A stretch of DNA of 64,000 nt from JAHBNG01 sp039028975 (lineage in GTDB: Bacteria > Chloroflexota > Anaerolineae > Caldilineales > Caldilineaceae). The stretch is from the NCBI GenBank assembly GCA_039028975.1, contig JBCCHB010000007.1:62001-126000 (forward strand), written 5' to 3'. Shown here in pieces: positions 42,617 through 50,167 of the stretch. The position numbers and the translations under genes are program-made. The notes under the pieces were generated by a model. It did no database searches and was not told the origin of the DNA. It was given only the letters and a program-made list of their open reading frames with translations. The stretch's first letter is position 1; each line of letters begins with the position of its first letter.

Positions 42617-43351
42617 ATGTCCCCAAACTCATGGCAAACCTATTTTGATAGTCACGCCCACGAATATATGTCCCAATGGTTTACCCAAAGCTGGCGTGAA
42701 GAAGTTGATTTCTTGGAACAACAGCTCGGTCTCAAGCCAGGTAAGCGGATTCTAGATGTTGGTTGTGGCGCAGGTCGTCACACAGTCGAGTTGGCCCGAC
42801 GGGGCTATCAAGTAACTGGCCTCGATTTCTCTACAGGTATGCTGGCCGAAGCCAAAAGGAGAGCCCAAGAGGCGGGTGTTGAGGTCGAATGGATTCATGG
42901 TGACGCGACCCAGTTTACAAGTGAAGAAAAGTATGACGGGGCCATCTGCATGTTAGAGGCAGCTATTGGACTGATCGCTGTCAACGGGGACCCCCATGAA
43001 CACGATCTGGCTGTCATGCGTGCCGTTTGTGCTGTTCTAAACAGTGGAGCAACGTTTATTGTGGAGGTTCCCAATGCCATACGGATGCTCCGTAATCTAT
43101 CCGAAGAGGCCATTGCAAATAACGAATTTGACCTGGAGCGTATGGTCAACACAAGCAGGGCTACGTGGGATACACCCGAAGGCGTTGAAAAAGGGATCAT
43201 GACTAGCGCGCGAAACTATGTACCCACAGAACTCAAGTTGATGTTGCAGCTAAGCGGGTTCTCAGTAAACGCATTCTCTGGCAAGTCAGCATCCCATGCA
43301 CCAATTGAGTTGGACGACTATACGATCATTGCGATTGCGCGTAAAGAATAA
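42617..43351 (+). CDS. Class I SAM-dependent methyltransferase
   Basis: A 244-residue methyltransferase. Motif I is RILDVGCGAGRHTVELA, motif II is VTGLDFSTGMLAEAKRRA, motif III is EWIHGDATQF, and GATFIVEVPNAIRML follows. Common layout of ubiquinone/sugar-type methyltransferases. AAGGAAA precedes the ATG. The ATP-binding gene begins 5 nt after it, suggesting co-transcription with that gene and the kinase fragment. Confidence 0.85.
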   Translation: MSPNSWQTYFDSHAHEYMSQWFTQSWREEVDFLEQQLGLKPGKRILDVGCGAGRHTVELARRGYQVTGLDFSTGMLAEAKRRAQEAGVEVEWIHGDATQFTSEEKYDGAICMLEAAIGLIAVNGDPHEHDLAVMRAVCAVLNSGATFIVEVPNAIRMLRNLSEEAIANNEFDLERMVNTSRATWDTPEGVEKGIMTSARNYVPTELKLMLQLSGFSVNAFSGKSASHAPIELDDYTIIAIARKE

Positions 43352-43356
43352 CAGAG

Positions 43357-43944
43357 ATGATGGAATCAGTCAGAGGGAAAAATATAAGGCGCATCCACAT
43401 CCTAGGTGCTGCAGGCAGCGGCAAAACCACGCTCGCTCGCCATGCTGCAGAACGGCTCAAATGCCCGTGGTATGAACTCGATACTATCGCCTACGTAGGT
43501 GGATACGCACGCAAGCGTACGCTTGCAGAGCGGCTAACCAATCTGCAAGAGATAGCTATACAGCCTGCTTGGGCTACCGAGGGCTTCTTTCTCTGGTGGA
43601 TTGATGAATTGCTTGGTTCCGCGGATGCTATCGTCTGGCTGGACCTACCAATGACTATTTCAATTCCGCGGGTCGTCACTCGTCACTTCAAACTCAGTTG
43701 GGCAGGAGAAAACCGTCATCCAGGGCTATTGAAATTGGCTCGGTTTACCTGGGGCTGCTTGCCGTTCTACCTGGAACCAGAGCCGAGAATTCCCAAAGCA
43801 CCTGATGATGATGGTGCAGTCAATCGGGTGACAGTTTCACAGTATCTTGAGCCGTATGCTGAAAAGGTTGTTCAGTGCCGTAGACCAGCAGATGTTGAAC
43901 AATTCTTATCTCACCTACATGTCGGAGCAAAGACTCATGAGTGA
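43357..43944 (+). CDS. P-loop ATPase, adenylate-kinase/topology-modulation-like
   Basis: A 195-residue P-loop protein. Walker A is HILGAAGSGKTT (Lys23), followed by PWYELDTIAYVGG, and an Asp-rich AIVWLDLPM in the Walker B-like place; TRHFKLSWAGENRH is the typical lid segment. This pattern is found in the small nucleotide-kinase-like family often annotated as DNA topology modulation protein FlaR-like. It could phosphorylate a nucleotide or small molecule. Its end overlaps the next gene by 8 nt. Confidence 0.78.
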   Translation: MMESVRGKNIRRIHILGAAGSGKTTLARHAAERLKCPWYELDTIAYVGGYARKRTLAERLTNLQEIAIQPAWATEGFFLWWIDELLGSADAIVWLDLPMTISIPRVVTRHFKLSWAGENRHPGLLKLARFTWGCLPFYLEPEPRIPKAPDDDGAVNRVTVSQYLEPYAEKVVQCRRPADVEQFLSHLHVGAKTHE

Positions 43945-44629
43945 ACAAACACAAGCAACTGCCATTACCTACACCCAAGCAATTTTAACATCGGCGTGGG
44001 GAACGCCTGTCAAGCTCGCTCCAGCCGACGAACTTGACAATGACGAACGTTCCGCAACACGCCGTTTCCAAGTTATAGATGGACCTGCCGACGCGCCTGG
44101 CACAGTCATAGCAAAACAGGTATTCACCACCGACGACAAACCGTTTACTCCACTGAACAGCGATTCATTTGCCGCACAGCGTTTCTTTAATGAGTGGTCT
44201 GGATTGAGCTTCTTAAAGGAGTGCTTTGATGATGAACCACCTGCACCTCAACTCTACGGTGCAGACCAAACAAAGGGCATTTTAGTATTGGAAGATCTAG
44301 GTCAAGGCAATACACTGGTTGAGGTCGTTCAGGGGAATGATTCCAAACGTACCAAGGCTGGATTGGTTGAACTTATGACCACCTTAGGGCGAATCCACGC
44401 CAGCACCATTGGCAAACAAGAACAGTATCAGACAATTCGCCAATCTATCAGCGCACCGCCAATCCGATCCTATTTTTCTAGTGCAGCCGAAGGAGACCTG
44501 CACCCCACCCAGTTTGCGAAACTCTTCCAGACTATGCTCGATAAACTCGGCATTTCAGCAATTGCAGGCGTTAACGAAGCTATCGAATATCAGCATAGTA
44601 CATCAACACGAAAGGATTCCCCGACATGA
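43937..44629 (+). CDS. Truncated APH-like kinase (no catalytic loop)
   Basis: A 230-residue protein with the N-lobe of an APH-type kinase: GTVIAKQVF, NEWSGLSFLKE, and GILVLEDLGQGNTLVEVVQG as hinge, then LGRIHASTIG. The protein stops (STSTRKDSPT) where the HGD-x-x-x-N catalytic loop and the metal-site Asp should follow, so it cannot be an ordinary kinase. The stop overlaps the following GNAT start (ATGA), as if a deletion joined the two. A pseudogene or a remodelled binding domain are both possible. Confidence 0.6.
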   Translation: MSEQTQATAITYTQAILTSAWGTPVKLAPADELDNDERSATRRFQVIDGPADAPGTVIAKQVFTTDDKPFTPLNSDSFAAQRFFNEWSGLSFLKECFDDEPPAPQLYGADQTKGILVLEDLGQGNTLVEVVQGNDSKRTKAGLVELMTTLGRIHASTIGKQEQYQTIRQSISAPPIRSYFSSAAEGDLHPTQFAKLFQTMLDKLGISAIAGVNEAIEYQHSTSTRKDSPT

Positions 44630-45105
44630 GCGAAACCACCGAAAACCCAACCCGTGACTCTACCGTAACCTTACGCGAGATCACAGAAGAAACTGTACTC
44701 AGCATCCTTCGTCTTAAAGTAGCTGAAAACCAAAAAAATTTTGTTGCGCCCAACGCCGTCTCCATTGCCCAAGCCCACTTTTCTAAACACGCTTGGTTCC
44801 GGGCCATCTATGCTGATGAGACGCCGATCGGCTTCTTGATGATCCATGATGAACCGGATGGAGAAAACGGCCCAGTCTACTATCTATGGCGCTTCATGGT
44901 TGACGAACGTTATCAGAGAATGGGCTTTGGACGGCAGGCTATCTCACTGTTGCTTGACCACATGAGGACACGTCCCAACGCAACTGCTTTCTACCTCAGC
45001 TACGTGCCAGAAGAGGGAGGCCCCAGAGATTTTTATGCTAGTCTCGGCTTTGAAGATACAGGCGAAAAACACGGCGACGAATTGGAAATGAGGATAAACT
45101 TATGA
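44626..45105 (+). CDS. GNAT family N-acetyltransferase (copy 1 of a tandem pair)
   Basis: A 159-residue GNAT protein. FMVDERYQRMGFGRQAISLLLDHM is motif A (QRMGFG loop) and YVPEEGGPRDFYASLGFEDTGE the end of motif B. The N-terminal region (DSTVTLREITEETVLSILRLKV, HAWFRAIYADETPIGFLMIHDE) resembles the spermidine/spermine N-acetyltransferase-like small GNATs of the Bacillus type. A duplicate lies 260 nt downstream (45365). Substrate not known. Confidence 0.85.
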   Translation: MSETTENPTRDSTVTLREITEETVLSILRLKVAENQKNFVAPNAVSIAQAHFSKHAWFRAIYADETPIGFLMIHDEPDGENGPVYYLWRFMVDERYQRMGFGRQAISLLLDHMRTRPNATAFYLSYVPEEGGPRDFYASLGFEDTGEKHGDELEMRINL

Positions 45106-45364
45106 ATCCAGGCATAATCCACTCCATCTATGTAGGCTCACGAGTCGGCATATGTTCGGCGAGGTTACAATAAAAGGGGTTGATACAATCAGACGGGTTG
45201 GTACATAAAAGTCGCTGGCTAAGCAATTACGTATCTTGACGCCCTGCTACACAGACGCTTACCCCAACGTTTGGTATACTGACCATATAGAGCATATAGC
45301 TTGAATAATCAAACGTGGAAAAACTTCAACAACCGCAGATTTTATGCCGACAGGATGATCTATA
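45106..45364. other. Gap between duplicated GNAT genes
   Basis: About 260 bases without a recognisable gene. TATACTGACCATATAGAGCATATAG is AT-rich and resembles a promoter region in front of the second copy, but no clear -35 partner at proper distance is seen. Confidence 0.4.
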
Positions 45365-45844
45365 ATGACTGAATCAATCCCAAATCCAACCCGTGAATCA
45401 ACCGTTACTCTGCGCGAGATCACTGAAGATACTTTAGGCAGTATTCTCAACTTAAAGGTAACCGACGCTCAAACCGTCTTTGTAGACAGCAATGCCGAAT
45501 CCATTGCCGAAGCCTACTTTTCTGAACATGCTTGGTTTCGCGCTATCTATGCAGACGAGACCCCCGTCGGCTTTCTGATGATCCATGACGAACCTGACGC
45601 AACCGATGGAGCGGAATATTATCTATGGCGCTTCATGATCGACGAAAGCTATCAACGAATGGGCTTTGGACGACAAGCTATGTTGCTGCTCATCGAGCAC
45701 GTCAAAGCGCGTCCCAATGCAACTGAACTCATTTTAAGTTACGTGCCGGAGGAGGGTAGCCCCAAGGAGTTCTATGAAGGTTTAGAGTTTGAGCATACAG
45801 GCGAAGAAGACGATGGGGAATTGGTCATGAAATTAGACTTATAG
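45365..45844 (+). CDS. GNAT family N-acetyltransferase (copy 2 of a tandem pair)
   Basis: A 159-residue GNAT protein matching the preceding one along its whole length: ESTVTLREITEDTLGSILNLKV, HAWFRAIYADETPVGFLMIHDE, FMIDESYQRMGFGRQAMLLLIEHV (QRMGFG loop), YVPEEGSPKEFYEGLEFEHTGE. Both loops and the motif B glycine are preserved, so both copies are probably active. Encoded after a gap with its own AT-rich leader, so it may be transcribed independently. It is the last acetyltransferase gene in the island. Confidence 0.85.
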   Translation: MTESIPNPTRESTVTLREITEDTLGSILNLKVTDAQTVFVDSNAESIAEAYFSEHAWFRAIYADETPVGFLMIHDEPDATDGAEYYLWRFMIDESYQRMGFGRQAMLLLIEHVKARPNATELILSYVPEEGSPKEFYEGLEFEHTGEEDDGELVMKLDL

Positions 45845-45845
45845 A

Positions 45846-45942
45846 TGGCCAGAAAAAGCTTGTCCCCATGAAGATTCGGGATCTCCTCCCTTCTTAAAAT
45901 TTCTTACGTGGGCTGTCAAGCGCCAGAACAAGGTTTTTCTGA
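45846..45942. repeat. R4-like palindromic repeat
   Basis: Begins CCAGAAAAAGCTTGTCC and ends AACAAGGTTTTTCTG, 13 of 14 bases complementary. It directly follows the stop of the GNAT at 45844. Resembles the R4 repeat at 5146-5225 in its arms but has a different centre. Confidence 0.6.
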
Positions 45943-45978
45943 CGCAGTATAATCAGTCGTTTTTCATGGTTCAAGCAA

Positions 45979-46062
45979 CACCACAGCGGATCAAAGTCGA
46001 ACAAAGATTAGAAGATTACGCAGATCTTTCATCTTTCTAATCTTGTCATCTTTGTTATTTAC
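45979..46062. repeat. AT-rich palindromic repeat R2, copy 2
   Basis: CACCACAGCGGATCAAAGTC, then GAACAAAGATTAGAAGATTA and a right arm TTTCTAATCTTGTCATCTTTG. Same layout as 42499-42585. With the preceding R4 copy it fills the gap (45845-46145) between the GNAT and the convergent semialdehyde dehydrogenase; no gene is seen there. Confidence 0.7.
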
Positions 46063-46145
46063 AGGGTCGTCCGCAATAGGAAGGACATCGACTGGGCAGA
46101 CTTAGGACTGAGCAACCAAATGACTGCGGGCTACTAATCATTGCC

Positions 46146-47636
46146 TTACTCCTTCACGTATCGGGTCCGCAGCGTAAAGACGCTATCTCCACTCAAAATG
46201 GCTCCCCGTCCAAATAAGCGTCCATTCTGCCAGTTGGACAGCCCCAACTCTGGCCGATGTAGGGCAAATTGACCATCAACCCAGCGGGTATAGTCGTTGG
46301 AGGTAAAAGGGGCGTTGATGGTGTCGTAGAAATGTTCATGCTCAGCTTGCTCTTCAGATAGAAGGGCACCGATGAATTGGGGACTTTGTGCATTAAATAA
46401 TGCGACAGCCTCATCCACGGAATTGACCAAGGTAAGGGTGACCTCAGGGGACTCCTCCCATTCCCATTCCTGGCCCAGGTCGGTTGGGGCAATGGTTTGT
46501 GCCTGGGGTTCGTCCACATTGCCTTCGGCCCGACCGATGGGAACAATTTTCTGGAAAAGGTCTTGGGGCACAGCGCTTTCGCTCCCCTGAGCCACGTGAA
46601 GCTTGAAGTTGTGTTCACGCCGCTTGCCCGCTTCTTCCAGGCCTCGCAAAAACGCGGGGGCCAATACGTCTGCTTGGGATCGGACGATACAGCAGGTATT
46701 GAGCGTGTTGCAAACTTTGCGGTCCAAGGAACGTACGACCGCATCCTCCAGGATGGCTGCATCAGCTGATTCGGCTGCCACAATCCAGGCCCCACCAGTC
46801 CCATGGAGGCTTACCGGGACTCCGACACTGCGGGCCAAGGAGCCGAGCATCTCTACCGCAGGGCCAGAACCCCGAGCAACAGCCAAAGAGAGCCGCTCAT
46901 CCAGGAAAAGTGCCCATCCTGCAGCATGGGCTGAACTTTCGACTAAGCTGGCTGCCCCGTTGGGCAAGCCCGCAGCCTCAAGCGCCGGATTGAGCGCATA
47001 TTCCATAATAGCCTGCGCCGTACGTAATGCGTCACTGCCAATGCGAAAGACGACCGTATTGCCGCTGCGCAAAACACCACACGCATCCGCTAGAACATTG
47101 GGGCGACCTTCAAAGACAAAGGCAATTACCCCTAGGGCGGCCCCTACCAACTCTACCCTGAAGCCGTCATGCTGAACGGTCTCTACAATGTGGCCCCGCT
47201 GAGAAGGCGCATGGATCCAGCCGCGCAAGCCGTCAATCATGCCTTGACGTAACTTACTAGTGGCCTCCAATCTTGTTGTGGAACGCCCTCGCGCTTTCGC
47301 ACTGTCTACATCTTTCGCATTTACCTCAGCAATCTGTGTCCAAATCTTATCATCTTCCAGAGCTGCCGCAAATTGACCATAAAATTCTAAAATCTGCCCA
47401 TCCGAAACCGTCCCCATTTGATGAAAGGCATCCACACTACGCGTTACGGCATTGGCGGCAATCGCCCGCTCAGTGGCTGGAATCCGCAGTAATTCTCCCG
47501 ATGAGGATGCAACGGCCAAGGTATCCCCTGGCTCAAAGGCCGCGGCCAACTCTTCAGTGACTCGGATCACGCTGCCGCTGGCTGTTAAGACCGGCATACC
47601 GGCTTCTATTTTGTCTAGCGTTTCAAATTGGGGCAT
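46146..47636 (-). CDS. ProA-like gamma-glutamyl-phosphate reductase family protein with N-terminal extension
   Basis: A 496-residue aldehyde-dehydrogenase-superfamily protein with ProA hallmarks: VIAFVFEGRPNVLADACGVLRSGNTVVFRIG, and the active-site strand DRKVCNTLNTCC (Cys309). ProA enzymes are about 420 residues; here the first ~75 residues (acidic, with a small beta-sheet like ASGSVIRVTEELAAAFEPGDTL) are extra. The central motif differs from typical ProA (SLHGTGGAWIVA in place of KH-DG-CHVY), so the substrate may not be glutamyl phosphate. The start codon is 4 nt after the stop of the thioesterase gene, so the two are co-transcribed. Confidence 0.68.
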   Translation of the reverse strand: MPQFETLDKIEAGMPVLTASGSVIRVTEELAAAFEPGDTLAVASSSGELLRIPATERAIAANAVTRSVDAFHQMGTVSDGQILEFYGQFAAALEDDKIWTQIAEVNAKDVDSAKARGRSTTRLEATSKLRQGMIDGLRGWIHAPSQRGHIVETVQHDGFRVELVGAALGVIAFVFEGRPNVLADACGVLRSGNTVVFRIGSDALRTAQAIMEYALNPALEAAGLPNGAASLVESSAHAAGWALFLDERLSLAVARGSGPAVEMLGSLARSVGVPVSLHGTGGAWIVAAESADAAILEDAVVRSLDRKVCNTLNTCCIVRSQADVLAPAFLRGLEEAGKRREHNFKLHVAQGSESAVPQDLFQKIVPIGRAEGNVDEPQAQTIAPTDLGQEWEWEESPEVTLTLVNSVDEAVALFNAQSPQFIGALLSEEQAEHEHFYDTINAPFTSNDYTRWVDGQFALHRPELGLSNWQNGRLFGRGAILSGDSVFTLRTRYVKE

Positions 47637-47640
47637 GGTT

Positions 47641-48096
47641 TCATTCCTCTGTCTTTCTCTTTTTTGCTCCCAGCACTGGGTCTTTCCGCCAATACGCTAC
47701 GCCTTGGAAGCGTGCCACCGTCTCGCCATCCTGATTGACAATCTCCACATCACCACTGCTGGTGCGTCCACTTTGGGTCATAATTTGGGCTATAGCAGTC
47801 AGCCGATCACCTAGTTTGGCCGCGCTGGTAAAGATAACGTGAGCAGAGAGCGTCACCATGGCTTGATTTTTGGCCAGGCAAGCATAGGCAAAGGCATTAT
47901 CGGCTAGGAAGAATATAAAGCCTCCGTGGCAGAATTTGCCTGAGTTGAGCATGTCTTCACGAATAGTCATATGGCAGACCGCGCGACCGGGTTGAAATGG
48001 CTCGGCTTCGATACCTAGCATATCGAGAAATCTGTGATCAACCGCAGTGATTTTTTCCCCGATTTTTAGGGCTGTTTCTTCGGGTGTATAGTTCAT
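47641..48096 (-). CDS. PaaI-type hotdog thioesterase
   Basis: A 151-residue hotdog-fold thioesterase. Residues NSGKFCHGGFIFFLADNAFA (Asn51, His57, Gly58, Gly59, Asp66) carry the PaaI active-site pattern. It would hydrolyse an acyl-CoA, and members act on phenylacetyl-CoA derivatives and other aromatic or branched acyl-CoAs. It comes first in a two-gene operon with the ProA-like gene. A TATAAT on the minus strand at 48113-48118 lies 16 nt before the start codon and may be its -10 box. Confidence 0.86.
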   Translation of the reverse strand: MNYTPEETALKIGEKITAVDHRFLDMLGIEAEPFQPGRAVCHMTIREDMLNSGKFCHGGFIFFLADNAFAYACLAKNQAMVTLSAHVIFTSAAKLGDRLTAIAQIMTQSGRTSSGDVEIVNQDGETVARFQGVAYWRKDPVLGAKKRKTEE

Positions 48097-48623
48097 GTTG
48101 TGTATCTGGTTTATTATAGAACTCGCTTTTTCATAATTCGATTCTCTGGCATGTTAATGACTTGTCCATTGTTGCCTGTTAATAACCATGCCATTGTATC
48201 ATGAAATCAGTTAATTGTGGATGGAAACTACACCTGTGGGTGCCTTTGGGTTTCGGGGCGAGAATGTTAGCCAGTCGAGTGCGTCGCACTCTTGTACCCC
48301 CGTTAATTGTGGATGGGAAATCATATCTGTTTATACTCTGCATCGTGCCTACTCCACTGCGAGCTGCCGATTCTTACATGTAGGTAGACCTATACTGCGG
48401 TCGTTATGAAAACAGGTGTTTTCCGAAGCTCTACCAGAGAGACCAAACACCTGTTTTCAAACGGAGCTGAGTATAAATAGAGGTTAGCTAAAGTAGATAA
48501 GTGCTTGGCAAACTTGAACCTCACCGAATTATACAGGATAATAGGTATGCAGACTCGAATTTTAACCTGACCTTTTATACAATTCAGAGCATACGCCGAG
48601 AGAATAGTGAGAAACGATCTAGA
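48097..48623. other. Intergenic region with direct repeat, palindrome and R1 copy 2
   Basis: No gene is seen. GTTAATTGTGGATGG occurs twice (48210-48224 and 48302-48316), and the 15-base palindrome GAGTGCGTCGCACTC lies between (48277-48291). The R1 hairpin copy 2 (48390-48475) follows. A minus-strand TATAAT at 48113-48118 may serve the thioesterase gene. The remaining sequence is an AT-rich leader in front of the B12-domain gene. Confidence 0.55.
48390..48475 (+). repeat. 86-bp palindromic element R1, copy 2 (loop reversed)
   Basis: Arms CTATACTGCGGTCGTTATGA and CAAACGGAGCTGAGTATA match copy 1 (1821-1906) in the same orientation. The inner part reads GCTCTACCAGAGAGACC, the reverse complement of the GGTCTCTCTGGTAGAGC in copy 1. 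The central loop has thus been inverted while the flanks stayed. No coding capacity. Confidence 0.85.
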
Positions 48624-49082
48624 ATGAATCAACGAACTCCCCGAGTGCTTCTGGCTAAGCCCGGACTTGACGGTCATGATCGTGGTGCCAAAGTGATCGC
48701 CCGTTCTTTGCGAGACGCTGGCTTTGAGGTAATCTACACCGGCATTCGGCAGACTCCCCAGATGATTGCAGAAGCTGCCCTGCAAGAAGATGTTGATATC
48801 GTTGGCATGAGCATCCTAAGTGGTGCGCATATGACCCTCTGTCCCAAAGTGGTTGATCTACTACACACCCAGGGTCAAGATGATGTCCTTGTCCTTGTCG
48901 GAGGCATCATTCCTGATGAGGATATCGCTCCACTCAAAGATTCCGGGGTTGATGCGGTCTTTGGCCCCGGCACATCTACCCAAGATATCATCGATTACAT
49001 CCGCACTGTGTTTCAAGAGCGAGCAGGTATAGACCTTGAAGAAGACGCTGAAGACGAAGCGGTGGGCCGACTTGATGCATAG
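48624..49082 (+). CDS. Stand-alone cobalamin-binding domain (methylmalonyl-CoA mutase small domain-like)
   Basis: A 152-residue protein consisting only of the B12-binding domain of acyl-CoA mutases: DGHDRG (His18 as axial cobalt ligand), IVGMSILSGAHM, and VGGIIPDEDIAPLKDSGVDAVFGPGTS. In mutases it works with a large catalytic chain to rearrange methylmalonyl-, ethylmalonyl- or isobutyryl-CoA. No large chain is encoded in the window. The ATG was taken at 48624; the frame is open upstream but has no family-like sequence. Its stop overlaps the MeaB-type gene by 8 nt. Confidence 0.85.
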   Translation: MNQRTPRVLLAKPGLDGHDRGAKVIARSLRDAGFEVIYTGIRQTPQMIAEAALQEDVDIVGMSILSGAHMTLCPKVVDLLHTQGQDDVLVLVGGIIPDEDIAPLKDSGVDAVFGPGTSTQDIIDYIRTVFQERAGIDLEEDAEDEAVGRLDA

Positions 49083-50118
49083 TAAGCTTATGCAGGGCGT
49101 GCTGGAGGGAAATCGATTACAGGTTGCCCGGGCCATTACCCTTGTTGAAAATGAGCAACCTGACGCACCGTCGCTGCTCAGCAGCCTCTACACCCACGCG
49201 GGCAAGGCCCACATTATCGGCATAACCGGCGCACCAGGTACGGGCAAATCTACTCTGGTTACGGCTTTGGCCCAAAGCTATCGCAGGGCTGACCTCACGG
49301 TGGCCATTGTTGCCATTGATCCAACCAGCCCCTTCAGCGGTGGTGCCCTATTGGGCGACCGAGTACGAATGAGGGCCTTGTCAGGTGACTCCGGGGCTTT
49401 TATCCGTAGCATGGCCACTCGCGGCAGCTTAGGCGGGTTGAGCAAAACCACCAGTGATGCCGTGACGGTTCTGGACGCCGCGGGCTTTGATCGGATACTG
49501 GTTGAGACAGTGGGCGTAGGTCAAGCAGAGATTGAAATTGTGAGCACCGCTCATACCACGCTAGTTGTGGAAGCACCAGGAATGGGCGACGAGGTGCAGG
49601 CGATCAAGGCGGGCATCTTGGAAATCGCCGATCTCCTCGTCGTAAACAAAGCCGACCGCCCAGGAGTAGATAAAACGATTCAAGCCTTAGAGATGGTGCT
49701 CGCTGTTGATAGTGGCGTTACCCGCCAAGTTCGCCACCATGGTCAACTACTTCCAGTTAATATGATGCAGCCAGTTAGTGAAATCGCGCCGGGCCTCTCA
49801 TCAGACACGAAAGGTTTGCCAGAGAATCAATGGGAGATCTCTGTGCAAAAGACTGTTGCAACGTCTGGGGATGGTGTTGATTTGCTGCGAGAGCGAATCG
49901 ATGAGCATCATCGATGGCTTGTGGATTCAGGGGAGTTGGCAGTTCGGGAAGAGCTTCGTATCAGCAAAACCATAGAAAACATTGTCCGGGCTGACCTAAA
50001 CCGACGAATCCGCAAGGCCATGCCAGCCGAGACGAGTTCCAGCATGATCGAGCGGATCCGGCAGCGTATTAGTGATCCGTATGCCGAAGCTACATCGATC
50101 CTAAGTCGCATTACATAG
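49075..50118 (+). CDS. meaB: MeaB/ArgK-type GTPase chaperone of acyl-CoA mutases
   Basis: A 347-residue P-loop GTPase. Walker A is GITGAPGTGKST (Lys58), then DPTSPFSGGALLGDRVRM, which is diagnostic of MeaB/ArgK, and VNKADRPGVD as the guanine-recognising motif. The protein loads and protects adenosylcobalamin in acyl-CoA mutases. Its coupling to the B12-domain gene (8-nt overlap) supports the role. The start at ATG 49075 is preferred over an upstream frame start because the family begins with a short helix. Confidence 0.88.
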   Translation: MHSKLMQGVLEGNRLQVARAITLVENEQPDAPSLLSSLYTHAGKAHIIGITGAPGTGKSTLVTALAQSYRRADLTVAIVAIDPTSPFSGGALLGDRVRMRALSGDSGAFIRSMATRGSLGGLSKTTSDAVTVLDAAGFDRILVETVGVGQAEIEIVSTAHTTLVVEAPGMGDEVQAIKAGILEIADLLVVNKADRPGVDKTIQALEMVLAVDSGVTRQVRHHGQLLPVNMMQPVSEIAPGLSSDTKGLPENQWEISVQKTVATSGDGVDLLRERIDEHHRWLVDSGELAVREELRISKTIENIVRADLNRRIRKAMPAETSSSMIERIRQRISDPYAEATSILSRIT

Positions 50119-50167
50119 AAGGACAGCTAGGGCTTCAACTTAGGTCGACCCACTTCAGTTCAGCGGC

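Noticed and set aside
71..45844. Integron-like gene-cassette array (many single genes for GNAT, methyltransferase, Nudix and toxin-antitoxin)
   Set aside because: Gene content resembles a cassette array, but many genes overlap by 4-11 nt, which cassettes with attC sites cannot do. No regular attC-like hairpins between genes and no integrase are seen.
46372..47560. Plus-strand frames opposite the ProA-like gene
   Set aside because: They are shadows of the minus-strand gene, with low-complexity translation (Ser/Ala/Pro-rich) and no ribosome-binding sites.
48201..48409. Short overlapping plus-strand frames in the gap before the B12-domain gene
   Set aside because: They span a direct repeat, a palindrome and the R1 element, and have no credible ribosome-binding site or homology-like sequence.
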